64,000 nucleotides of DNA from Methanothrix sp. (GTDB lineage: Archaea > Halobacteriota > Methanosarcinia > Methanotrichales > Methanotrichaceae): NCBI RefSeq assembly GCF_030055635.1, contig NZ_JASFYM010000001.1, positions 40,362 to 104,361 on the forward strand, read 5' to 3'. This document shows, in pieces, positions 56,048 to 63,907 of this stretch. Below the pieces are notes generated by a model. That model was not told the DNA's origin. It saw only the letters and a list, made by a program, of their open reading frames with translations, and searched no databases. Both the position numbers and the translations under genes were made by a program. The stretch's first letter is position 1, and the number at the start of each line of letters is the position of its first letter.

Positions 56048-57751
56048 TCACTCTATGGACATAAGCACATCGCCTGGAGAGACCGTCTTCCCTGTGTCTA
56101 TGTATATCTCCTTAACTGTACCGCTCTTGTCCGCGTATATCGGGTTCTCCATCTTCATCGCCTCGAGTATCGCGACAACATCCCCCTTGTTGACCCTGTC
56201 GCCTTTCTTAACCTTGTACCTTATCAGAACCCCCTGCATCGGCACTGTGACTCCATCTCTGGGAGCCTTCGGCTGCGCCTCCTGTATGCTTATGCCAACA
56301 GGGGCGACCTTCACAATGTACGCCTCTCCGTCAACCTCAACGTTGAATGCAACAGGCACGCCGCCCTTCACAGCCACCGCAGCCTTCGCATCCTTCTTGA
56401 CTAGAGGCTCCTCGGTCGCCTGTCCCTTCAGGAACTTTATGGCTATCTGCGGGTAAAGAGCGTATGTGAGATAATCCTCCTCCTTCTTCGCAAGACCCAG
56501 CGCATCGACCTCCCTGACAGCAGCCTCGTACTCTGGAGGCAGGAGATCCGCAGGCCTCACAGTTATCGGCTCCTCATCCTCGAGTATCTTCATGCGTATC
56601 TTCGGATCGATCTCCGCAGGTGGTCTCCCGTAGAGACCCTTAACGTAATCGCGGACCTCCTTCGGGACGACCTTGTACCTCTCGCCCGTGAGCACGTTTA
56701 GAACCGCCTGGGTCCCCACTATCTGGCTGGTCGGCGTGACCAGCGGTGGATAGCCCAGGTCTGCCCTGACCCTTGGGATCTCGGCAAGAACCTCATCGTA
56801 TCTGTCGATCGCCTTCTGCTCGATCAGCTGTGCCACAAGGTTGGAGAGCATGCCTCCCGGAACCTGGTAAACGAGCACATTTGTGTCTATCTTGGCAGCT
56901 ATCGGATTGAATACAGGCGCATACACTTCCATGAGCTTGTCAAAGTAGCGCTTTATCTCCGTGAGCAGCTCCAGATCAAGCCCGGTATCGTATGGTGTCT
57001 CTCTGAACGCGGCCACGACGCTCTCTGTGGATGGCTGCGAGCTGCCTCCCGAGAGCGGGGATATCGCTGTATCGAGGATGTCTGCGCCTGCCTCCACGGC
57101 TGCAAGGTAGCTCATCTGGGCAAGGCCAGCGGTACAGTGTGTGTGCAGGCAGACGGGCAGGTTAACCTCGCGCTTTATCGACCTCACAAGCTCGCTTGCA
57201 TAGTGGGGGGATATCAGACCTGCCATATCCTTTATGCATATCGAGTCGCACTCCATCTCCGCCAGTCGCACGGTGAATTCCGTGAACTGCTCTATGGTGT
57301 GAACCGGGCTTATGGTGTAGCAGACAGCGCCCTGCACATGCGCGCCCATCCGCTTCGCGACCCTGATGGACTTCTCCATGTTTCTTATATCGTTGACCGC
57401 ATCGAATATGCGAAAGACATCGACACCATTTTTGGCTGCCCTCTCGACGAACTTCTCCACTACATCATCGGCATAGTGCCTGTACCCCACAAGGTTCTGC
57501 CCTCTGAGAAGCATCTGCATCTGGGTGTTGGGCATCGCCAACTTCAGAGCCCTCAAACGCTCCCAGGGATCCTCATTCAGGTAACGTATGCATGTATCAA
57601 ACGTAGCACCGCCCCAGACCTCCATCGAGAAATAGCCGACCTGATCGAGAAGCTCAGCAATGGGTAACATGTCCCGGGTCCTCATCCTGGTCGCGAGAAG
57701 CGACTGGTGTGCGTCTCTGAAGACGGTCTCGGTAAGCTTTACCCTGCCCAT
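56048..57751 (-). CDS. pycB: Pyruvate carboxylase subunit B
   Basis: 567 residues. Carboxyltransferase domain: MGRVKLTETVFRDAHQSLLA, SMEVWGGATFDTCIRYL, ICIKDMAGLISPHYA and CLHTHCTAGLAQMSYLAAVE with its metal ligands. A middle conserved domain (VRDYVKGLYGRPPAEID) and a C-terminal biotinyl domain follow, with the biotinylated Lys in EAMKMENP. It makes oxaloacetate from pyruvate together with the biotin carboxylase PycA, which is not in this window. It feeds the incomplete TCA branch that includes the fumarase at 38.5 kb. Confidence 0.95.
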   Translation of the reverse strand: MGRVKLTETVFRDAHQSLLATRMRTRDMLPIAELLDQVGYFSMEVWGGATFDTCIRYLNEDPWERLRALKLAMPNTQMQMLLRGQNLVGYRHYADDVVEKFVERAAKNGVDVFRIFDAVNDIRNMEKSIRVAKRMGAHVQGAVCYTISPVHTIEQFTEFTVRLAEMECDSICIKDMAGLISPHYASELVRSIKREVNLPVCLHTHCTAGLAQMSYLAAVEAGADILDTAISPLSGGSSQPSTESVVAAFRETPYDTGLDLELLTEIKRYFDKLMEVYAPVFNPIAAKIDTNVLVYQVPGGMLSNLVAQLIEQKAIDRYDEVLAEIPRVRADLGYPPLVTPTSQIVGTQAVLNVLTGERYKVVPKEVRDYVKGLYGRPPAEIDPKIRMKILEDEEPITVRPADLLPPEYEAAVREVDALGLAKKEEDYLTYALYPQIAIKFLKGQATEEPLVKKDAKAAVAVKGGVPVAFNVEVDGEAYIVKVAPVGISIQEAQPKAPRDGVTVPMQGVLIRYKVKKGDRVNKGDVVAILEAMKMENPIYADKSGTVKEIYIDTGKTVSPGDVLMSIE

Positions 57752-58048
57752 ATAGATCCCCCAAGCATCATCGCTCTTTCTTTAAAATACCTTCGATCGC
57801 CCGGTCGCAGCCGGATGGCATCTGATCAGCGGAACCCGTCTGCGACAAGTGCGCTCGAATCGATGAATGATTCTGAAATCGAGAGCCACGGACTAGATGG
57901 TCCCTGGTTCTCTGAGGCTGAATTGCTCGAACAGTGGATTTCGATGGTGTAAGTGCAGGAACCGGATCCCGCGCCTGGGATGCATTCACAAGTTGTATTC
58001 TCTGCAGGTTCGCAAAGATCTATATTCTTTAAAACCGTAGTAACTGGC

Positions 58049-58498
58049 ATGAGAGTCCTGTTCGTGCTTCTCTCTCTGGTAATCATAGCGACAGCGTCTG
58101 CATCAGATGTTGTGAGAATAGGTCTGTCTCCAAAGGAGATAGCCATCATCGGCTTGCCCCTGAAGAACACTACCCACATATCCTGGACCGGATACGGGGC
58201 TTTGGGCGAGTACAGATCGATCCATGCCGAGTGGCTCCCTCCGCTCTCCGAGTACAGCCACACGCCGGAGATCTACGAGTTCCTCCTTCCCACATGGACA
58301 TCTCCGGGTTTCGGCTTGAACACGCATATAAAGCCTATATACGAGTTCATCCAGGAGGGCTGGCAGCCGCCCAGGATCAACTACACAGAGCACACTCCAG
58401 AAATAGCGGAGTTCATGAGCGAGAGCTGGCGGCCGTCACCTCCTAGCGGAGGGCCGTACACAGGCGAGGGCACCGGGCTGGCAGCGTTTCTGAGATGA
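58049..58498 (+). CDS. Small exported protein with TPEIxEF...W repeats
   Basis: About 149 residues from ATG 58049, which follows a TATA-like TATATTCTTTAAAA at 58020-58033 by about 15-29 bases. Signal peptide: MRVLFVLLSLVIIATASA. Three loose copies of a motif of about 15 residues follow: HTPEIYEFLLPTWTSP, IKPIYEFIQEGWQPP and HTPEIAEFMSESWRPS. No family was recognised. It ends four bases into the next gene. Confidence 0.65.
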   Translation: MRVLFVLLSLVIIATASASDVVRIGLSPKEIAIIGLPLKNTTHISWTGYGALGEYRSIHAEWLPPLSEYSHTPEIYEFLLPTWTSPGFGLNTHIKPIYEFIQEGWQPPRINYTEHTPEIAEFMSESWRPSPPSGGPYTGEGTGLAAFLR

Positions 58499-59133
58499 GG
58501 GAAGCTGAGAGGCAGAGAGACAAATCGTGTGAGCTGGTCTCCTTGAGAAAACTGATAGTCGCAAGGATAGTCCACTCGCCAGAGGACATGGGCTCGATGA
58601 GGGAGGGGCTTGAGAGGATTGGCGTCTCCAGGCTCGGAAGGGAGAGGTGGGAGGAGAACCGCAGGAGGATCGAGCGCTTCTGGGATGAGCTCGAGCGGGA
58701 GATCGATCTCCTGGATATAGATCCCGCTCGGCTGCGCATATACCAGGATGGATTGCCTGCAGGCGGCGAGCTCGGAGAGAGGATAATCCTGGAGACGGCC
58801 TCGAAGGGGAGCAGGAACTATCAGATCATCAAGAAGCTCATGGATAGGGGCGCGAGGATCGAGGCCACAGAGAGCCCTGAGCTGCTGCTGAAAGAGTATC
58901 AGCACATAAAGGCGATGGTATCAACAACTGGCGAGGAGCAGAGAAGGGCGCTGGATGCATACAACATGGAGAAGGATCGCCTTCTCGAGGAACGGGACGC
59001 ATATATCGCCAGAAGAATAGCGGAGACTCTCCACGATGGGGAGACAGGCCTGCTCTTCATAGGCGCCCATCACAAAGTTGTTCCCAGGCTGCCACCGGAC
59101 GTGGAGGTATCGTATCTCGGAGATCCCGGATGA
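58495..59133 (+). CDS. Archaeal protein of unknown function
   Basis: 212 residues, mostly charged helices: MREAERQRDKSCELVSLRKL, RERWEENRRRIERFWDELE, LRIYQDGLPAGGELGERII. The C-terminus has a conserved-looking ETGLLFIGAHHKVVPRLPPD. No signal or membrane segment, so it is cytoplasmic. No family was recognised with confidence. It overlaps the exported-protein gene before it by four bases, so they are co-expressed. Confidence 0.75.
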   Translation: MREAERQRDKSCELVSLRKLIVARIVHSPEDMGSMREGLERIGVSRLGRERWEENRRRIERFWDELEREIDLLDIDPARLRIYQDGLPAGGELGERIILETASKGSRNYQIIKKLMDRGARIEATESPELLLKEYQHIKAMVSTTGEEQRRALDAYNMEKDRLLEERDAYIARRIAETLHDGETGLLFIGAHHKVVPRLPPDVEVSYLGDPG

Positions 59134-59185
59134 CATAAAATGCTCTTGTTCATATGATAACATGCCGCAGAGGCACAGCTCTGCC

Positions 59186-59210
59186 ATGTGCTCCTTGCGA
59201 ATGAGCACAT
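59186..59210. terminator. Inverted repeat between convergent genes
   Basis: ATGTGCTC and GAGCACAT form a perfect 8-bp stem with a nine-base loop, between the convergent stops at 59133 and 59269. It suits a shared terminator, although no U-run follows on either side. Confidence 0.5.
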
Positions 59211-59268
59211 CAGACGACCAGCCGGCATGACCTCCAGGTTTGCTAGACAGTGGGATCGTTAAACAGAT

Positions 59269-59874
59269 TCAGCCCCTCACGCGATCGATCCGGAGCTGAA
59301 GTATGCCATTCTTGAAGCTTCTGCTGCTGATGTTCCTGGCGTCAGGTGGGAGCTTCACCAGCTTCAGGAACTCTCCTGCCCGGATCTCCAGAACTCCTTC
59401 TCTGACTACTGTCACAGAGAGCTCATCCTCATCCACCCCTGGAAGCTCTGCGACGATTGTTATGCTCTCCCCGTCGTCCATCACATCCACTATCGGCTCC
59501 TTTCTGGGAGCGGCGGGTATCCTGACATCGGGTGGTCTTGCTGGCGGCCTTCGAGCCCCGGGTTTGCTCAGCGGCCTCACAGATATGTTGTAGTCCACAA
59601 CCGGTCTGCTGCTCCATCCGACCTCTATCCTGTGCCGCACCTCTGCATCTGTCTCCGCAATTCTCCTCTTGAACTCCGGAGAGGAGGCCTCAAGGGCTTT
59701 TATTATTCCACCAAGGCCTGGAATGAACTGGCTCACGATCTCACCAACTATCGACGGCTCCTCAGCGGTTTTCTTCTCTCCCGCTCCCTCGCCCCTGAGG
59801 GATTTAAGAGCCCTCTCGATCTCATCCAGCCTGCGTTCTATTCTGTCCAGACGATCCTCATAACTATCTGACAT
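59269..59874 (-). CDS. gvpH: Gas-vesicle protein GvpH, Hsp20-like
   Basis: About 201 residues from ATG 59874 behind GGAGTGTG. N-terminal coiled coil (DRLDRIERRLDEIERALKSL), a linker, then an Hsp20/alpha-crystallin-type domain near residues 125-200 (IVDVMDDGESITIVAELPG, VLEIRAGEFLKLVKLPPD, ISSRSFKNGILQLRI). GvpH of haloarchaea has this fold and interacts with other Gvp proteins. It ends the gas-vesicle operon. Confidence 0.85.
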   Translation of the reverse strand: MSDSYEDRLDRIERRLDEIERALKSLRGEGAGEKKTAEEPSIVGEIVSQFIPGLGGIIKALEASSPEFKRRIAETDAEVRHRIEVGWSSRPVVDYNISVRPLSKPGARRPPARPPDVRIPAAPRKEPIVDVMDDGESITIVAELPGVDEDELSVTVVREGVLEIRAGEFLKLVKLPPDARNISSRSFKNGILQLRIDRVRG

Positions 59875-60088
59875 GCCGCACACTCCAAACAAAACATCTC
59901 ATACCTGATCTAACATTGGTACGAAAATGGCATCATCATTTTCATACACATAGGCGACCTCAAGTCATGTGCGTTTTCTGCACGTTTTTGCACATACTGT
60001 TACCGAATCACAATCCGACGAGAGCCTGATCTGATAAATCCCAGCATCTCAGCGGGATATCAAGGAGCATCTCCAGCTGCCGTAAAGA

Positions 60089-60361
60089 TCACTTGGATCT
60101 CATCTCTGCAAGCCGTTTTTTGTGGAGAGCAATTGTAGCTATATGTTTTCTCCTGACATCAAGCATGTGCTTTGTGGACTTTGCCAGGCTCTCATTCCAG
60201 GCCCTCTTTATCCTGATCATGTGAACTGCAGCTTTGCACGACATCTCCTCCCGCCTCGATCTGAGGTACGGCAGTATATCCTTCCTCAGCCGCATGCGGT
60301 GTGCAATTACCTTTGTATGCTGGATCCTTCTGTTCTCCATGATCTTGGACCTTCTAGTCAT
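60089..60361 (-). CDS. Highly basic small protein in the gas-vesicle operon
   Basis: 90 residues, very rich in Arg and Lys (IMENRRIQHTKVIAHRMRLR, MIRIKRAWNESLAKSTKHML), probably all helical. GvpI of haloarchaea is also a small basic protein in the same kind of cluster, but no sequence match can be claimed. It starts at ATG 60361 behind GGGAGTAAG, 24 bases after the 54-codon ORF. Unknown function. Confidence 0.7.
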   Translation of the reverse strand: MTRRSKIMENRRIQHTKVIAHRMRLRKDILPYLRSRREEMSCKAAVHMIRIKRAWNESLAKSTKHMLDVRRKHIATIALHKKRLAEMRSK

Positions 60362-60385
60362 ATCTTACTCCCTACTGACTGGACA

Positions 60386-60550
60386 TTATCTGATGCAGGA
60401 ATCCAGCGAATGTATCGATATCCTGTATCTCAGGACGGAGAAGCAGGGCCCTCTCACTCTCCCTGTCACATGACCGGATGTGAGCATTTTGGAGTCCATC
60501 TCTCTGATCAGATTTACAAGATCCCTGTAGAGATCTGAATCTTCGCTCAA
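60386..60550 (-). CDS. Small TTG-start ORF in the gas-vesicle operon (54 residues)
   Basis: TTG 60550 overlaps the gvpF/L stop (TTGA), behind CGAGGAT. It encodes SEDSDLYRDLVNLIREMDSK at the start and a less ordered, basic second half. It fills the space between gvpF/L and the basic protein with tight junctions, the best argument that it is real. No family was recognised. Confidence 0.45.
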   Translation of the reverse strand: MSEDSDLYRDLVNLIREMDSKMLTSGHVTGRVRGPCFSVLRYRISIHSLDSCIR

Positions 60551-61215
60551 TTTATCCTCGCCTGTCTGAATCCCTTCCTGCTCTTCCCCAGGATGTGTAT
60601 GTCGACGAAGTTGTACGGCGGCCACGGTCCGGAATAGTTTGTCCTCAGATCGCTGTGCTCCTCGATAATTGCGCTCACACGCTCCGAGAACTCATCGATC
60701 CTCGAACGCTCCACAAGGAACGCCGTGTTGAGAAGTAATCGATCGCTGAAGAGGTCGAGGTTCTTGAAATCCACCGAGGCGGCGCTGAGGAATCCCACGA
60801 TCCCCCTTCTGATCTCCTCATCCTGGCCGTTCATATCTGCATTCCTTGGCTTGATCACCTTGACTCCAAGTTCGACGCGCCCCTCCACAACAGGCCACGC
60901 CTTCTTCATTGCAGCATATCCAGCGCTCATGGCCACAGCGAGGTTCTTTCTTCCCTTGAAGACCATGCCATATGCGACCGGAAGAACATCATGCTCCTCC
61001 AGCACCCTCCTGACGACCCTCCTGTGAGTCTCCACGTCCTTTTCATCGACATCGTACTCCTTCAGCTCCGCCTCGCTCACAACAGGGCACAGGTCTCTGT
61101 ATTCAATGGTATGAACATCGCTGTTGCCGAAGCCGATGGGCCCGAAATCCGCATTTTCTGATCGGATCACACAGTAAACATAAATCCCCTTCTGGACGCT
61201 CCTCTTCGGCGGCAG
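60547..61215 (-). CDS. Gas-vesicle protein GvpF/GvpL, probable CTG start
   Basis: About 222 residues if started at CTG 61215. GvpF/L proteins help assemble the vesicle and bind GvpA. The family's first beta strand, GIYVYCVIRSENADFGPIGF, is present, but the first standard start (GTG 61170) lies inside it. Between the in-frame stop (also the gvpO stop, 61219-61221) and that GTG there is no ATG, GTG or TTG. CTG 61215 follows GAGGAGGAG with TGAGCT between. Later features: FKGRKNLAVAMSAGYAAMKK and LLNTAFLVERSRIDEFSERV. Confidence 0.88.
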   Translation of the reverse strand: MPPKRSVQKGIYVYCVIRSENADFGPIGFGNSDVHTIEYRDLCPVVSEAELKEYDVDEKDVETHRRVVRRVLEEHDVLPVAYGMVFKGRKNLAVAMSAGYAAMKKAWPVVEGRVELGVKVIKPRNADMNGQDEEIRRGIVGFLSAASVDFKNLDLFSDRLLLNTAFLVERSRIDEFSERVSAIIEEHSDLRTNYSGPWPPYNFVDIHILGKSRKGFRQARIN

Positions 61216-61218
61216 AGC

Positions 61219-61494
61219 TCACTCCTCCTCTATTCTCTCCAGGCTTCCTCTATGGCGGAGCTCCATTCTACGATAGCTGGTGATCTCTCCGTTCTCGTCG
61301 AATGTCATCTCATATCTGCCGATGATGTCCTGCGTGTCCGGTATGGCCCTGCGCTCCAGCACCTCCACGTTCACAATCCATCCGCCCTCTGTTTTGGATA
61401 TGCTGCTGATCGACTCGAATCTCTTTCCGAGGAGATCCTCAGCTGAGGTCCTGGCGATTCTGAGCATATCCTTGAGACCAGGCTTTCCTGTCAT
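61219..61494 (-). CDS. gvpO: Gas-vesicle protein GvpO
   Basis: 91 residues with ARTSAEDLLGKRFESISSIS, GGWIVNVEVLERRAIPDTQD and IIGRYEMTFDENGEITSYRR, the GvpO pattern. GvpO is needed for gas-vesicle formation in haloarchaea and may have a regulatory or assembly role. It sits between the 120-residue unknown gene and gvpF/L; its GAGGAGGAG codons also serve as ribosome site for the latter. Confidence 0.9.
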   Translation of the reverse strand: MTGKPGLKDMLRIARTSAEDLLGKRFESISSISKTEGGWIVNVEVLERRAIPDTQDIIGRYEMTFDENGEITSYRRMELRHRGSLERIEEE

Positions 61495-61504
61495 CCTCCA
61501 ACTC

Positions 61505-61867
61505 CTAGGGAACGAATATCAGATCACAGTCCCTCATGGCCTCAACCTGCTTTCCTCGCCAGACCTTCACCGCATCTCTGAGGTTGTACCGCTCCGCTCT
61601 GCTGATGAGGCCGTAGTAGTTGAGGAACGAGGCCAGTCTTCTGCGCCTTGCTCTGCTTCTTCCTGATGCTATGGTATCGAGATCCACTGTGCCATCCGGC
61701 TTCAGGCAAAGGTAAAACGTCCTGGCCGCCACCCTGCCGTCATCGGTTCTGGCTCTGACCACTAGCGCCTCCGTCTCGTTGATTCTCAGCCCTCTCGGCC
61801 TTCGCGAGAAGATCTCGCTGACCCTGGAGATCTCAGCATCCTGGATGACGGCGCCGACCCTATCCAC
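61505..61867 (-). CDS. Unassigned gas-vesicle operon protein
   Basis: 120 residues. The start is GTG 61867, behind AGGAGGG and overlapping the gvpN end by eight bases. It has a beta-rich first half (INETEALVVRARTDDGRVA) and a basic helical second half (SRARRRRLASFLNYYGLIS, AVKVWRGKQVEAM). It matches no Gvp family that can be recognised by eye. Tight coupling to gvpN and gvpO suggests a vesicle-related role. Confidence 0.8.
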   Translation of the reverse strand: MDRVGAVIQDAEISRVSEIFSRRPRGLRINETEALVVRARTDDGRVAARTFYLCLKPDGTVDLDTIASGRSRARRRRLASFLNYYGLISRAERYNLRDAVKVWRGKQVEAMRDCDLIFVP

Positions 61868-62915
61868 ATGGACCCTCCTGTACAGCTGCTATCGCCTCAT
61901 ACACCAGCTCCCTCTTCTCCTCCATCTCCTTCCTGGAGCTGGTCTTGTTGGCGATCACATCTATGCAGATCTGATCCAGACCGATGCTGGAGTTTCCGTT
62001 CAGCATCCTCAGGCCCTTGCCTATCATTATGCATGCTCTCGTGCCGGGCTTCTGCGCATCCGGAAGCCGCTCCCTCAGGTACCTCACGATCTCAACCACC
62101 CTGCGCGCCACATCCTCTCCGAGCCCTGTGTGCTCCATGACGATCCTCACCTCGGTCTCGTATCCGTAGTAGTCCGTGTATATCCCGACCATTCTGTCCA
62201 GAAGGGCATCCTGTGGTTTGTGTATGCCAGCATACTCTATCGAGTTCGAAGTGAGGATGGCCCTGAACTCCGGATGGACTCTTATGTACCTGTCCTCCCC
62301 GAACTTCGTGGGCAGCTCCAGCACACCCTCCTCAAAGACGGAGAGGAAGACATTGTTCGCAGCGGGCTTTGTCCTGGAGAACTCATTGTATATCAGTGTG
62401 TATCCGTACTTGCATGCAAGCGATAATGGATTATCGACCCACTCCACCTTCATTACATCCTTGCTCTTGAAGACGTTGTGGATGTATTTGTCCCGGACGC
62501 TCTCGTTCTCGATCTGTGAGTAGCCACCTATGAGATCTGCCGTCGTTATCGACTCGTCCCCGTTTATCCAGACCACTGGCCTTCCGAACTGGCGTGCGAC
62601 ATGCATCGCGAGGCTGGTCTTTCCACATCCAGTGGGGCCTATGAGATGTACAGGATAACCAGCTTCGAGCCAGAGCCTCATCCTCGCCTCGGTCTCCCTG
62701 ACCTCAGGAGTCTCCACGAAGTGCTCTACCTCAGGCATCAGATATGCTTCTTCGATCTCCTTTCTCAGGGCTTCCGGGTCGCGCGCTGCTGTCTGCGATT
62801 GCACCTTCACATGAATCTCCTCACGCTCTTTTGAGAGAAGCAGCTTCTTCTCCCACGAGGTCTGGTGGACAGACTCACCTCTCACACGCCTTGGATGGGT
62901 GACAACGTATCTCAT
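61860..62915 (-). CDS. gvpN: Gas-vesicle protein GvpN, MoxR-type AAA+ ATPase
   Basis: 351 residues. Walker A in HLIGPTGCGKTSLAMHV; the GvpN pattern INGDESITTADLIGGYSQ; Walker B-like YTLIYNEFSRTKPAANNV; VHPEFRAILTSNSIEYAGIH; LLDRMVGIYTDYYGYETEV. GvpN helps the vesicle grow beyond the first bicone. The N-terminus of about 55 residues is longer than usual and charged. It lies 40 bases after the gvpC-like gene. Confidence 0.96.
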   Translation of the reverse strand: MRYVVTHPRRVRGESVHQTSWEKKLLLSKEREEIHVKVQSQTAARDPEALRKEIEEAYLMPEVEHFVETPEVRETEARMRLWLEAGYPVHLIGPTGCGKTSLAMHVARQFGRPVVWINGDESITTADLIGGYSQIENESVRDKYIHNVFKSKDVMKVEWVDNPLSLACKYGYTLIYNEFSRTKPAANNVFLSVFEEGVLELPTKFGEDRYIRVHPEFRAILTSNSIEYAGIHKPQDALLDRMVGIYTDYYGYETEVRIVMEHTGLGEDVARRVVEIVRYLRERLPDAQKPGTRACIMIGKGLRMLNGNSSIGLDQICIDVIANKTSSRKEMEEKRELVYEAIAAVQEGPCG

Positions 62916-62955
62916 CTAGAACCCTCTGGGGATCATAAAAAATATCTACCGGTGG

Positions 62956-63855
62956 TTAACCGTAGTAGAAATCTCTTATATATTTATTAACATCCTGCTC
63001 GACGTATCTCTGCATCTCATCTCTGAGAGCCAGAGCTCTGGAGTGCAGCTCCCTAGCGGCAGTGTTCATCTTAGATATGGCGTCACGGTTCTCTCTGATC
63101 TGGCTGTCCAGATCAGCTCTGAACTTCCTTAGTCCTTCGTTGAGCTCCTTCGCACCTTCCTCCCTGATGCGCTCGCCGGATTTCTTAAAATCTATGGACA
63201 TCTTGTCCATGGCGGATCTGATCTCAGCTGCACCAGAGCCCATCCTCGATACAGCGTCGCGATTCTCTCTGATCTGGCTGTCTAGGTCAGCTCTGAATTT
63301 CCTTAGTCCTTCGTTGAGTTCCCTCGCACCTTCCTCCCTGATGCGCTCACCGGCTTTTCTCAGCTCCTCTGAGGTCTTGCCGATTGAGAGCTTCATCTGA
63401 CGCACACCGGTGCGTATCTTTGCTATGCCCTTCTTGTTCTCTGCGGCCTGCTCTTCTATTGACTTTTTAAGGGCGCTAACGCTCTTGGCCATTCTGCTCA
63501 CACCCTCATCCCGGATGGCGACTCCGGCGCTTCTCAGCTCCGCAGACTTTCTACGTATCGATTCCTGCCTCGCCCGAACACCCCTTCCCTGTGCTGCTGA
63601 AGGAACCTCCGCAGGTGCCGCGGGCTTGACTTCCACAGCCGTTGCTGGCGCCTCCTTTCGCTCCTCTGGTTTCAGCTGAACCTCCGCTGGCCTAGGCTCG
63701 ACGATCTGGGGCGGCGCCTTCTTCCTGGCCTCGATTATGCTCTCGGCCAGCTGGGCCTTTGTGCCCCCGATGTTCTGGATCCCAAGCTGAACTGCCATCT
63801 CCTCCAGCTCTCGCCGGGTGTGTTTCGTCACCAGCTCTTCTACAGTCTCTTCCAT
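62956..63855 (-). CDS. GvpC-like repeat protein of the gas-vesicle operon
   Basis: About 299 residues from ATG 63855 behind GGGGTG. The N-terminal 40 residues look like a SAP/Rho-N-type helix pair (RRELEEMAVQLGIQNIGG, KAQLAESIIEARKK). A Pro/Ala linker follows, then long helices. Two near-identical 58-residue units are repeated at the DNA level (period 174 bp), each with GERIREEGARELNEGLRKF or its near copy, then RADLDSQIRENRDA; two more diverged units lie before them. Repeats, helicity and position after gvpA fit GvpC, which clamps the outside of the vesicle, but sequence homology to known GvpC cannot be shown here. Confidence 0.75.
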   Translation of the reverse strand: MEETVEELVTKHTRRELEEMAVQLGIQNIGGTKAQLAESIIEARKKAPPQIVEPRPAEVQLKPEERKEAPATAVEVKPAAPAEVPSAAQGRGVRARQESIRRKSAELRSAGVAIRDEGVSRMAKSVSALKKSIEEQAAENKKGIAKIRTGVRQMKLSIGKTSEELRKAGERIREEGARELNEGLRKFRADLDSQIRENRDAVSRMGSGAAEIRSAMDKMSIDFKKSGERIREEGAKELNEGLRKFRADLDSQIRENRDAISKMNTAARELHSRALALRDEMQRYVEQDVNKYIRDFYYG

Positions 63856-63881
63856 AGGCACCCCGAGATATCACAAAATCA

Positions 63882-63907
63882 GGAGTTCCTGGTCAGGCAG
63901 GAACTCC
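63882..63907 (-). terminator. Hairpin at the gvpA stop codon
   Basis: A perfect 10-bp inverted repeat (GGAGTTCCTG, then CAGGAACTCC) with the six-base loop CCTGAC on the minus strand. The stop codon TGA lies in the loop. No long U-run follows, so it is likely partial: a block or RNA-stabilising end that lets gvpA be made in excess over gvpC and later genes. Confidence 0.7.

Noticed and set aside
59967..59995. ATGTGC...GCACAT and repeated GTGC/TGCAC units upstream of gvpH
   Set aside because: Stem of only six bases with a 17-base loop; could be an operator, but nothing else supports it.
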